A stretch of 64,000 bases of DNA, from contig NW_027331331.1 in assembly GCF_022965805.1 (NCBI RefSeq), positions 45,498 through 109,497 of the forward strand, in the 5' to 3' direction. The stretch is from Primulina eburnea (Eukaryota > Streptophyta > Magnoliopsida > Lamiales > Gesneriaceae). How positions within the stretch are numbered: position 1 is the first letter of the stretch; the number at the start of each line of letters is the position of its first letter. The notes beneath the pieces were generated by a model. It was not told the DNA's origin and ran no database searches. It worked only from the letters and a program-made list of their open reading frames with translations. Below, in pieces: positions 35,713-45,637 of this stretch. A program made the position numbers and the translations under genes.

Positions 35713-35905
35713 GGCCAAGAACAAACCAAGGCAACTGAAAATCGAACCGAAACACTGAAACGAACAATCAACAACATCTAACACCTCAATAACAATAATA
35801 ACCAATAATACTATGGCCCAAAACACAACTCTAAACATCTAATCACATAACCCAAATAAACAAGTAAAGCTTAAACCGTACCGTACACCGGGCTCGGCTA
35901 TTACA

Positions 35906-35918
35906 ATCTCCCCTCCTT
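35906..35918 (-). promoter_or_regulatory. Polypurine tract of the minus-strand gypsy element
   Basis: On the minus strand AAGGAGGGGAGAT directly precedes TGTAATAGCC, the start of the 3' LTR. Confidence 0.85.
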
Positions 35919-35945
35919 AGAGGAATTTCGTCCGCGAAATTGACG

Positions 35946-36920
35946 TCACTGCACGAACAACTCAGGATACTTCTCTCTCATCTCAATCTCTGGTTCCCAC
36001 GTAGCCTCTTCGATCAAATGGTTCCTCCAAAGGACTTTAACGATGCCGATCTCTTTGTTCCTCAATACTCTAACTGTGCGATCCAGGATCTGAATCGGAA
36101 TCTCTTGGTAAGTCAGATTCGGCGTCAAGTCCAATGGCTCGTGGCGAAGAACATGGGAAGGATTCGCAATATAATTCCTGAGCATCGATACATGAAACAC
36201 ATTGTGAACTCTGTCAAGATCGGGCGGTAGGGCTAATCTGTAGGCTCTGTCACCAACTCTGTCCAAGATCTCGAAAGGGCAAATAAATCTCGGACTCAAC
36301 TTACCCTTCTTGCCAAATCTCATCACACCCTTGAGAGGTGCAATCTTCAGAAATACATGATCGCCAACCTCGAACTGCAAAGGTCTACGACGAACATCTG
36401 CATAGCTCTTCTGCCTCGACTGCGCTGTCTTCATCCTCTCACGGATCACGGCAACAACATCGGCCGTCTGCTGGACCAACTCTGGTCCCAACATCTTTCT
36501 CTCACCAACCTCATCCCAATACAAAGGCGATCTGCACTTCCTGCCATAAAGAGCCTCATGCGGTGCCATGCCAATCGACGCCTGGTAGCTATTGTTGTAC
36601 GTGAACTCCACAAGTAGCAATTTAGAATCCCTGCTACCAGAATAATCAATAGTACAAGCCCTGAGCATATCCTCAAGAATCTGAATGACTCTCTCTGACT
36701 GACCGTCGCTCTGAGGGTGATAAGCTGTACTGAAAGCTAATCGAGAACCCATAGCTCTGTGCAGACTCTTCCAAAACTCGGAGGTAAATCTGGGATCACG
36801 ATCAGACACAATCGACACAGGGACACCATGAAGTCTAACAATCTCTGCAATATAATCCTCGGCATACTGATTCATGGAGTACGTTGTCTTGACTGGGAGA
36901 AAGTGCGCTGACTTGGTCAA
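35946..36920 (-). pseudogene. Integrase C-terminal two thirds of the minus-strand gypsy element
   Basis: 324 codons from [10 protein letters not shown] to the end. It shows [12 protein letters not shown] and DGQSERVIQILEDML (second Asp and Glu of the DDE core), the NNSYQASIGMAPHEALYGRKCRSP motif region, GDHVFLKIAPLKG and a chromodomain-like end (VKVLWRNHLIEEATWE). It is in a different frame from the upstream integrase part: a deletion of roughly 20 bp near 36920 removed the segment that normally links KGYNSI to RLTKSAH. The frame ends at a natural-looking stop after KYPELFVQ. Confidence 0.92.
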
Positions 36921-37375
36921 ATAGAATTATAACCTTTCTGCACTCTGGGAAGACCAGTCACGAAATCCATCGTAATGTGCTCCCACTTCCACTGAGGAAT
37001 CGGCAAAGATAGCAATGTCCCAGCAGGTCTCTGGTGCTCAATCTTCACCTGCTGACAAGTAAGGCACTGAGAAATGAACAAAGCAACATCTTTCTTCATA
37101 CCTGGCCACCAATAGAGTCGACGAAGATCCTGATACATCTTCGTACTGCCTGGATGAATCGAATAAGGTGCGGTATGAGCCTCTGTCAAGACGTCTCTAC
37201 GAATATCGCCGCCAATAGGAACACAAATACGGCCTCTGAAAGTCACCAATCCATCATCATTCGAACCAAACTCTGAATTCCCTCTCTCCTCTGCTCTAGC
37301 TCTCAACTCTGTCAACTGAACATCAGTCGACTGCTCTCTACGGATCCTGTCCGTCAAAGTAGATCGAATAACCAA
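36917..37375 (-). pseudogene. Integrase N-terminal part (HHCC finger and first catalytic Asp)
   Basis: 152 codons containing H...H ([17 protein letters not shown]), the CLTCQQVK Cys pair of the zinc-binding domain, and [18 protein letters not shown] with the first catalytic Asp. It then runs into a stop created by the deletion near 36920. The sequence upstream of its first ATG is open in the same frame back to the stop at about 37427, so it is a continuation of the RNase H fragment. Confidence 0.9.
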
Positions 37376-37426
37376 CGTTGAAAGACAAGCAATGGTACCT
37401 GGAATAACCAGATCTATCTCCTCTCT

Positions 37427-37885
37427 CTACAAATCCATCAACAATGGCCTCTGAATCAAAGAACTCAATGAAGCACTCGACTTGCGACTCAACGCATCTG
37501 CCACAACGTTCGCCTTCCCTGGGTGGTAACTGAGAGTAACATCATAATCCTTGACAAGCTCTAACCACCTCCTCTGCCGCATGTTGAGCTCTTTCTGGGA
37601 GAACAGATACCTCAAACTCTTGTGGTCTGTGAAGATCTCACACTTTTCGCCATACAGATAATGTCTCCAAATCTTCAGGGCGAAAACCACAGCTGCTAAC
37701 TCCAAATCGTGCGTCGGATAATTTTTCTCATAATCCTTCAACTGGCGAGAAGCATAGGCAATGACCTTACCTCGCTGCATCAGCACTGCACCAAGGCCTC
37801 TCTTCGACGCATCGGTATAGACAACAAAATCCTCTGAACCACTAGGCAAAGAAAGAATATGAGCTGTCGTCAATCTATCCTTCAA
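37427..37885 (-). pseudogene. RNase H part of the minus-strand gypsy element
   Basis: 152 codons with [39 protein letters not shown] and [24 protein letters not shown], the standard gypsy RNase H motifs including Asp and Glu. It ends with VVADALSRK and a TAG that fits a CAG-to-TAG change in the linker before integrase. Upstream, a TGA at about 37916 separates it from RT in the same frame. Confidence 0.92.
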
Positions 37886-37915
37886 CTCCTGAAATGCACT
37901 CTGGCAATCGATAGA

Positions 37916-38860
37916 TCACTCGAATTTCACAGTCTTCCTAGTCAGATTGGACAATGGCAGGGCAATCTTGGAAAAATTTGAAATGAAACGGCGATAGTAA
38001 CCCGCCAAACCAAGGAAACTGCGTACCTCTGAAACAGAAGTAGGAATAGGCCAATTCTGAATCGCCTCTATCTTCAATGGATCGACAGCAATACTATCTC
38101 TCGAAACAACATGGCCTAGGAAAGAAATCTGATCCAGCCAAAACTCACACTTCTTCAATTTGGCAAACAACCTCTTCTCTCGCAACAACTGAAGAACCAC
38201 TCTGAGATGCTCTGCATGAAGCTCTCTGGTCTTGGAATAGATCAAGATATCGTCGATGAAAACAATGACGAAGCTATCCAAGAACGGCTTGAACACACGG
38301 TTCATCTGGTCCATGAAGACTGAAGGGGCATTGGTCAAACCAAAAGACATCATGAGAAACTCATAATGACCGTACCTGGTCCGGAACGCTGTCTTAGGGA
38401 TATCAGACTCCCTAACCTTCAACTGATAGTAGCCAGACCGAAGATCAATCTTCGAGAACACAGTGGCACCATGGAGCTGATCAAACAAATCATCTATCCG
38501 TGGCAACGGATAATTGTTCTTGACAGTCACTTTGTTGAGCTCCCTGTAGTCGATACACAGCCGCAAAGATCCATCCTTCTTCTTAACAAAAAGAACCGGA
38601 GCTCCCCAAGGCGAAGAACTCGGTCGAATGAAACCCTTGTCCACTAGATCCTGCAACTGCGCCTTCAACTCCTTCATCTCAGTAGGAGCCATCCGGTACG
38701 GAGCCTTAGAGATAGGAACCGTACCAGGAGCTAGATCGATAACGAACTCAACATCTCTGTCCGGCGGCAAACCCGGAACATCATCCTCAAACACATCAGC
38801 AAACTCCCTCACAACATCAATATCATCTATATTCAACTTAACCATACCATCAACATCCAC
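37916..38860 (-). pseudogene. Reverse transcriptase part of the minus-strand gypsy element
   Basis: 314 codons. Visible motifs are [73 protein letters not shown], the catalytic [11 protein letters not shown] and [13 protein letters not shown]. The domain is essentially complete. The frame differs from the protease fragment upstream because of a 1-bp indel near 38870. It ends at TGA (37916-37918), where the family normally has Trp, consistent with a TGG-to-TGA change. Confidence 0.93.
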
Positions 38861-39540
38861 AATAGAAGCAAGAAACCCATCGCAACTCTACACAGCAATC
38901 TCTCAGCCTCAAGACAAGAAATAAAAGGAAGGACCAGCGAAGTACCTGAGCTGGCGAGAGCTCCTCCCTGGCCACCATCTGCAAAAGTCACCTTCTTAGC
39001 AACACAATCGATAACTGCATGGTATGTCGAAAGCCAATCCATGCCAAGAATAACATCAAAGGCAACCATAGGGATAACAATCAAATCAGCGAAGACAACT
39101 CGCTCCTCAATACGAACAGGGCACGCAAACACAATCGACGTCGGGCACAACACGTCCCCCGAAGGCAAAACAACACTAAGCTGGAGGGGAAGAACAGAAG
39201 GAACTATACCCAAAGATCTCAAAAACAATTCAGACATAAAAGAATGAGTAGCACCAGTATCTATCAATGTCATAGCTACTCTGCCTAAAATCAAAATAGT
39301 ACTAGAGATCAATGAAGAATCATGATTAATACCTTCCTTGGTCATCGAAAAGATACGACCCTGCACCTTCCCTTGGCTAGCTCCTTGTGGACAATTCCAG
39401 GCAACGTGGCCTGCCGTGCCACAACGATAACAAGTATGAGTGCCAAATCTGCACTCTCCCCTATGATGCTTGCCACACTTCGGAAACAGCGGCTTCTCGG
39501 GATCAACTAGAACTGGCGGTGGTCTAGGACTCGGCTCCAT
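38833..39540 (-). pseudogene. Zinc knuckle and protease part of the minus-strand gypsy element
   Basis: 235 codons with CGKHHRGECRFGTHTCYRCG and a CX2CX4HX4C knuckle (CYRCGTAGHVAWNC), then the aspartic protease motif LIDTGATHSFMS and the ILGMDWLSTYHAVIDC segment typical of gypsy proteases. The last residues ([13 protein letters not shown]) are out of frame. The proper continuation is in the frame that becomes RT, so a single-base indel lies near 38865-38880. Confidence 0.9.
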
Positions 39541-39585
39541 CTTGCCCTTGCCCTTGAAACGATCCCTGCCCCTCTGATTAGAACC

Positions 39586-39837
39586 CTAGACTCTCTGAGC
39601 AACATCTTGATGCCTCTCTTGCCTCTCCCTGGCGATGTCCTTCTCATCCTGCTCGGCTAACAAAGCTTTGGACACGATCTCCTTGAAAGTAACAGCCTTG
39701 GACATGTTGATATCACGACGAATCTCAGCTCTAAGGCCTCGAATGAAATGAGCGCCTTTATCTTTGTCATTGGAAGCAATGTACGGAGCAAATAAGCAAC
39801 CCTCCTCAAACTTCAGAATATACTGACCAACATCCAT
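39586..39837 (-). pseudogene. Gag middle fragment of the minus-strand gypsy element
   Basis: 83 codons (MDVGQYILKFEEGCLFAPYI...) matching the C-terminal half of a retrotransposon gag domain, in the same frame as the first gag fragment and the protease fragment. It is bounded upstream by a TAG near 39848 (consistent with CAG to TAG) and downstream by a TAG at about 39586 before GSNQRGRDRFKGKGK. Confidence 0.85.
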
Positions 39838-39972
39838 GCTCCCCTATCGAAGCTCCAAGAACTCCGTAACCTTCCTCGCTCGAAGTGCATCGGGAAAATA
39901 CTTGTCGTAGAACAGGTCAGTGAACTCTGACCACTTCAGTGTCGCAACATCAACTCCAACTTTCGTGGCATT

Positions 39973-40344
39973 TCACCAGATACGTGCAGCTTTAACCAAC
40001 ATGAACACTGCACAGCTAATCCTGTCTTTGTCCTCATACTGGAGATGATCGAAGATAGCTTCAAGCGCCTTGACCCACTCGACAGCAACTAGAGGATCGG
40101 TGCTACCTGCGAATTCCGGTGGATCCATTCTCTTGAAAGCAGAAAAGACGGCATCAGTGCCAACAGCCTGAGCAACCTGACCTCTCACTTGGCCTCGACC
40201 CTGTCCTGCTCCTTGCAATCGGAGCAACTGCTGAATCTGATCGCTATGAACTTTGGCCTGCTCCTTAAGCAACTTGCCGAACTCGTCGACAACTCTCGAG
40301 GAAGAACTATCCTCACCCTCTGCCGCCTTACGCTTAGGAGGCAT
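39973..40344 (-). pseudogene. Gag N-terminal fragment of the minus-strand gypsy element
   Basis: 123 codons starting MPPKRKAAEGEDSSSSRVV. It contains MDPPEFAGSTDPLVAVEWVKALEAIF, the start of the retrotransposon gag domain, and ends AARIW before TGA, consistent with a TGG-to-TGA change. The start lies about 115 bp after the primer-binding site, a normal leader length. Between 39973 and 39838 the same frame stays readable as gag apart from the stops. Confidence 0.9.
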
Positions 40345-40458
40345 ACTCTACAATTGCTCACAAGACACCAATCAATATATAACAATGGATAGATGCAAGA
40401 AAACTTACCCGGACAGTTGAGAGTAGACGAAGTCATATGCATTGGTCCGAAGAACACC

Positions 40459-40470
40459 GCTCTGATACCA
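40459..40470 (-). promoter_or_regulatory. Primer-binding site (initiator tRNA-Met type)
   Basis: On the minus strand TGGTATCAGAGC lies 5 bases after the 5' LTR end (GTGTCACA), a perfect match to the usual plant primer site. Confidence 0.95.
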
Positions 40471-40475
40471 CTAAA

Positions 40476-42091
40476 TGTGACACCCTGACCCGTAACATTA
40501 AAATAATACAGCGGAAATAAAATTTTCTTAAAAATATGGAAGGAGTTTCAAAATAAATTTCATGAAAATGTTTACAAAATAAATACATGATCATTCAAAT
40601 GATATACAAAATACAAAATAATCATTCTTATGATCATGTCCCAAAATGATACAAAATAATCTTCCTTCCAACGGTGTATGCATATGACTCCCATCCACGA
40701 TCACTGTCCTGGTCGGTTACTCTTATCTGCATCACATGAAAATAACTGAAATGAGAATAAATCTCAGCAAGTGGAACTCTAACATAGCAATGATACAATA
40801 TACTCTGAAAAACATGACTTTGAAATCATAAATACCATCAACTCTAAAACATGAATACTGTAGAAATAACTGTAGCAATAGCATATCAATAAGATAGCAA
40901 TAAGATGGTATTCTCTTTTCTCTGGTTGGATTGATATCAATAGTATCTCTGCTCTGGTGCTAATATCCCTATCGATATAAACCGATAACTCTGAGGGATA
41001 AAAGCCTATGGTCGTTGATCAACTAATTGCATGCAATGCTCTGACTATGATTAATCAATCCAATAAAACATTTGAACTCTGAATATCATTTAAAGCCGTC
41101 GTTTCGCAATCTCTATCTTATCTCTTGTATTCCCTTTTTAACAATAGTGAGACATACAATGCCTCCAATAGATAATCAATGAAATCAATACATAACAATG
41201 GATCAATGGAAGGGAATAACACTTTGAAACCTTTAAAACACAATACATATAATATCATGTGAGCAAAAGGATGAAATTCCACTTACAAATCAATAGAACA
41301 CCTCCAACTAAACTCTTGGTACACCACCTACAACAATAATCAATAAATAATACCAATATCAACTCTATATCCACAAATACAAGTCAAATAATCCATTAAC
41401 CAACTCAAACATCAAGCCCAAGTCAACCATTAACTCAAAACCTTAATAGAATCGCACCAAAAACTTACCTAAGCTTCCTTATACCACGGAGAACGTCGAT
41501 CTCAAGTCGGAAATCCAAATAACTCCAAGAATCAAAGGTAGGAAGCAAAAGAAATGGAGGATAACCCTTGGAAATGGAGAGAAAAATCGGAAATGAAGAA
41601 GGAGATAAGGTATGGTATGGCCAACAACTCCCAAAAAGCAACTAAATATCTCGCCCATACTTACACCGCGGGTGCGGTCACACAAGCACCGCGGGTGCGC
41701 TAAGCTCACGGCATTCCAACAAAATTCCCATGCACGATGACCGCGGGTGCGGTGCTGCAATTACCGCGGGTGCGGTCTCACCGCGGGTGCGGTGCTTACA
41801 CTGCCGCGGGTGCGGTGTCTTCACGGTGAAACCATCAAAATCCAACATAAATGACCGCGGGTGCGGTCCTTGCAAGGGTGCGGGTGCGGTACCACTTCGG
41901 CCAAGAACAAACCAAGGCAACTGAAAATCGAACCGAAACACTGAAACGAACAATCAACAACATCTAACACCTCAATAACAATAATAACCAATAATACTAT
42001 GGCCCGAAACACAACTCTAAACATCTAATCACATAACCCAAATAAACAAGTAAAGCTTAAACCGTACCGTACACCAGGCTCGGCTATTACA
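40476..42091 (-). repeat. 5' LTR of the minus-strand gypsy element
   Basis: On the minus strand it runs from TGTAATAGCCGAGCC at 42091 to GGGTGTCACA at 40476, about 1616 bp. It shows the uninterrupted sequence that the solo LTR split in the other LTR, which confirms the AAAAC target site. Confidence 0.95.
41664..41895. repeat. CCGCGGGTGCGGT motif array in the 5' LTR
   Basis: About eight copies, most matching the 13-base consensus, in U3 of the minus-strand LTR. The positions match those at 35477-35712. The motif is shared with the otherwise different LTR at 441-680. Confidence 0.85.
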
Positions 42092-45000
42092 GAATCTATT
42101 CACAACAACGAAAATAGAATCCCTCCCCTTCTTAGTCCTAGGCAACCTAAAATAAAGTCCATAGAAATGTCAATCCAAGTTCTTTTTAAGAATAGCACGC
42201 AAAGGTGTTCCCAAAGTTCTATTGACAACTTCAGTTTGTCCATCAGTTTGAGGATGACAAGTAGTAGAAAACAACAATTTTGTGCCAAGTTTAGCCCATA
42301 AAGTCTTCCAAAAGTAACTCAAGAATTTAACATCACGACGAGAAACAATAGTCCTAGGCATGCCACACAACCTAACGATTTCTCTAAAGAACAAATCCGC
42401 AATGTTTGAAGCATCATCGGTTTTATGACAAGCTATAAAATGTGCCATCTTAGAGAATCTATCCACAACAACAAAAATAGAATCCCTCCCCTTCTTAGTC
42501 CTAGGCAACCCAAAAATAAAGTCCATAGAATTGTCAATCCAAGTTCTTTTTAAGAATAGCACGCAAAAGTGTTCCCAAAATTCTATTGACAACTTCAGTT
42601 TGTCCATCCGTTTGAGGATGACAAGTTGTAGAAAACAACAATTTGTGCCAAGTTTAGCTCATAAAGCATTCCAAAAGTAACTCAAGAATTTAACTTCGTG
42701 ACGAGAAACAATAGTCCTATGCATGCCATGCAACCTAGCGACTTCTCTAAAGAACAAATCAGCTACGTTTGAAGCACCATCGGTTTTATGACAAGCTATA
42801 AAATGTGCCATCTTTGAGAATCTATCCACAACAACAAAAATATAATCCCTCCCCTTCTAAGTCCTAGGCAACCCCAAAATAATGTCCATAGAAATGTCAA
42901 TCCAAGTTCTTTTTAAGAATAGCACGCAAAAGTGTTCCCAAAGTTATATTGACGACTTCAGTTTGTCCATCAGTTTGAGGATAACAAGTAGTAGAAAACA
43001 ACAATTTTGTGCCAAGTTTAGCCCATAAAGTCTTCCAAAATTAATTAAAGAATTTAACATCGCGACGAGAAACAATATTCCTAGGCATGCCATGCAACCT
43101 ATCGACTTCTATAAAGAACAAATCCGCTATGTTTGAAGCATCATCGGTTTTATGACAAGCTATAAAATGTGTCATCTTAGAGAATCTATCCACAACAAAA
43201 AAATAGAATCCCTCCCCTTCTTAGTCCTAGGCAACCCCAAAATAAAGTCCATATAAATGTCAATCCAAGTTCGTTTTAAGAAGAGCATGCAAAAATGTTC
43301 CCAAAGTTCTATTCACAACTTCAGTTTGTCCATCCGTTTGAGGATGACAAGTAGTAGAAAACAACAATTAGTGCCAAGTTTAGCTCATAAAGTATTCCAA
43401 AAGTAACTCAAAAATTTAACATCGCGACGAGAAACAATAGTCCTAGGCATGCCATGCAACCTAGCGACTTCTATAAAGAAAAAATCCGCAATGTTTGAAG
43501 AATCATCGGTTTTATGACAAGCTATAAAATGTGCCATCTTAGAGAATCTATCCACAACAACAAAAATAGAATCCCTCCTCTTCTTAGTCCTAGGCAACCC
43601 CAAAATAAAGTCCATAGAAATGTCAATCCAAGTTCTTTTTAAGAATAGCACGAAAAGGTGTTCCCAAAGTTCTATTGACAACTACAGTTTGTCCATCCGT
43701 TTGAGGATGACAAGTAGTAAAAAACAACAATTTTGTGCCAAGTTTAGCCCATAAAGTATTCCAAAAGTAACTCAAGAATTTAACATCGCGACGAGAAACA
43801 ATAGTCCTAGGCATGCCATGCAACCTAGCGACTTCTCTAAAGAACAAATCAGCTACGTTTGAAGCATCATCGGTTTTATGACAAGCTATAAAATGTGCCA
43901 TCTTAGAGAATCTATCCACAACAACAAAAATATAATCCCTCCCCTTCTTAGTCCTAGGCAACCCCAAAATAAAGTCCATAGAAATGTCAATCCAAGTTCT
44001 TTTTAAGAATAGCACGCAAAAGTGTTCCCAAAGTTATATTGACAACTTCAGTTTGTCCATCAGTTTGAGGATGACAAGTAGTAGAAAACAACAATTAGTG
44101 CCAAGTTTAGCTCATAAAGTATTCCAAAAGTAACTCAAGAATTTAACATCGCGACGAGAAACAATAGTCCTAGGCATGCCATGCAACCTAGCGACTTCTA
44201 TAAAGAACAAATCCGCAATGTTTGAAGCATCATCGGTTTTATGACAAGCTATAAAATGTGCCATCTTAGAGAATCTATCCGCAACAACAAAAATAGAATC
44301 CCTCCTCTTCTTAGTCCTAGGCAACCCCAAAATGAAATCCATAGAAATGTCAATCCAAGTTCTTTTTAAGAATAGCACGAAAAGGTGTTCCCAAAGTTCT
44401 ATTGACAACTACAGTTTGTCCATCCGTTTGAGGATGACAAGTAGTAAAAAACAACAATTTTGTGCCAAGTTTAGCTATAAAGTATTCCAAAAGTAACTCA
44501 AGAATTTAACATCGCGACAAGAAACAATAGTCCTAGGCATGCCATGCAACCTAGCGACTTCTCTAAAGATCAAATCCTCAATGTTTGAAGCATCATCGGT
44601 TTTATGACAAGCTATAAAATGTGCCATATTTGAGAATCTATCCAGAAAAACAAAAATAGAATCCCTCCCCTTCTTAGTCCTAGGCAACCCCAAAATAAAG
44701 TCCATAGAAATGTCAATCCAAGTTCTTTTAAGAATAGCACGCAAAGGTGTTCCCAAAGTTCTATTGACAACTTAAGTTTGTCCATCAGTTTGAGGATGAC
44801 AAGTAGTAGAAAACAACAATTTTGTGCCAAGTTTAGCCCATAAATTATTCCAAAATTAACTCAAGAATTTAACATCGCGATGAGAAACAATAGTCCTAGG
44901 CATGCCAGGCAACCTAGCGACTTCTCTAAAGAACAAATCCGCAATGTTTGAAGCATCATCGGTTTTATCACAAGCTATAAAATTTGTCATCTTAGAGAAT

Positions 45001-45637
45001 TTATCCACAACAAAAAAAATAGAATCCCTCCCCTTCTTAGTCCTAGGCAACCCCAAAATAAAGTCCATATAAATGTCAATCCAAGTTCGTTTTAAGAAGA
45101 GCACGCAAAAATGTTCCCAAAGTTCTATTCACAACTTCAGTTTGTCCATCCGTTTGAGGATGACAAGTTGTAGAAAACAACAATTAGTGCCAAGTTTAGC
45201 TCATAAAGTATTCCAAAAGTAACTCAAGAATTTAACATCGCGACGAGAAACAATAGTCCTAGGCATGCCATGCAACCTAGCGACTTATCTAAAGAACAAA
45301 TCCGCTATGTTTGAAGCATCATCGGTTTTATGACAAGCTATAAAATGTGCCATCTTAGAGAATCTATCCACAACAACAAAAATAGAATCCCCCCCCCTTC
45401 TTAGTCCTAGGCACCCCCAAAATAAAGTCCATATAAATGTCAATCCAAGTTCTTTTTAAGAATAGCACGCAAAAGTGTTCCCAAAATTCTATTGACAACT
45501 TTAGTTTGTCCATCCGTTTGAGGATGACAAGTAGTAGAAAACAACAATTTGTGCCAAGTTTAGCTCATAAAGTATTCCAAAAGTAACTCAAGAATTTAAC
45601 ATCGCGACGAGAAACAATAGTCCTAGGCATGCCATTC
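42092..45637 (-). repeat. Satellite array, block 3: about 10 integrase-derived units
   Basis: Resumes in phase with block 2 after the gypsy element. The first unit carries the same rare variant block (tctattcacaacaacgaaaa with ggcaacctaaaataaag) seen at 4050-4260, 16760-16970 and 31300-31510. Units here include several with frame-breaking changes and a C homopolymer near 45391. The block stops abruptly within a unit at 45637, where the copia LTR begins. Confidence 0.95.

Larger units (their letters stand above)
32392..35905 (-). repeat. 3' LTR of the minus-strand gypsy element, interrupted at 33158-35048
   Basis: The plus-strand sequence TGTGACACCCTGACCCG at 32392 matches the other LTR from 40476. 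The sequence up to 33157 and from 35054 to 35905 aligns collinearly with 40476-42091. The CCGCGGGTGCGGT motifs here (35477-35712) have decayed relative to the other LTR, for example to CCGTGGGTGCGGT. Confidence 0.93.
32392..42091 (-). mobile_element. Decayed Ty3/gypsy retrotransposon (minus strand), about 7.8 kb plus a nested solo LTR
   Basis: Bounded by TSD GAATC (32387-32391 and 42092-42096). On the minus strand it reads 5' LTR 42091-40476, primer-binding site 40470-40459, gag-pol 40344-35946, polypurine tract near 35918-35906 and 3' LTR 35905-32392. The 3' LTR is split by a solo LTR. Without that insert the LTRs are about 1616 and 1618 bp. The polyprotein is broken by several nonsense codons and at least two frameshifts, so the copy is not autonomous. 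Protease-RT-RNase H-integrase order and a chromodomain-like end suggest a chromovirus. Confidence 0.95.

Noticed and set aside
35492..35767. ORFs over the CCGCGGGTGCGGT array (also 515-805 and 41678-41953)
   Set aside because: The reading frames follow the 13-mer repeats, occur on both strands and lack any domain.
815..45637. CRISPR-like array of regular repeats
   Set aside because: There are no unique spacers: the entire 363-364 bp unit is repeated, and the context is a plant genome.
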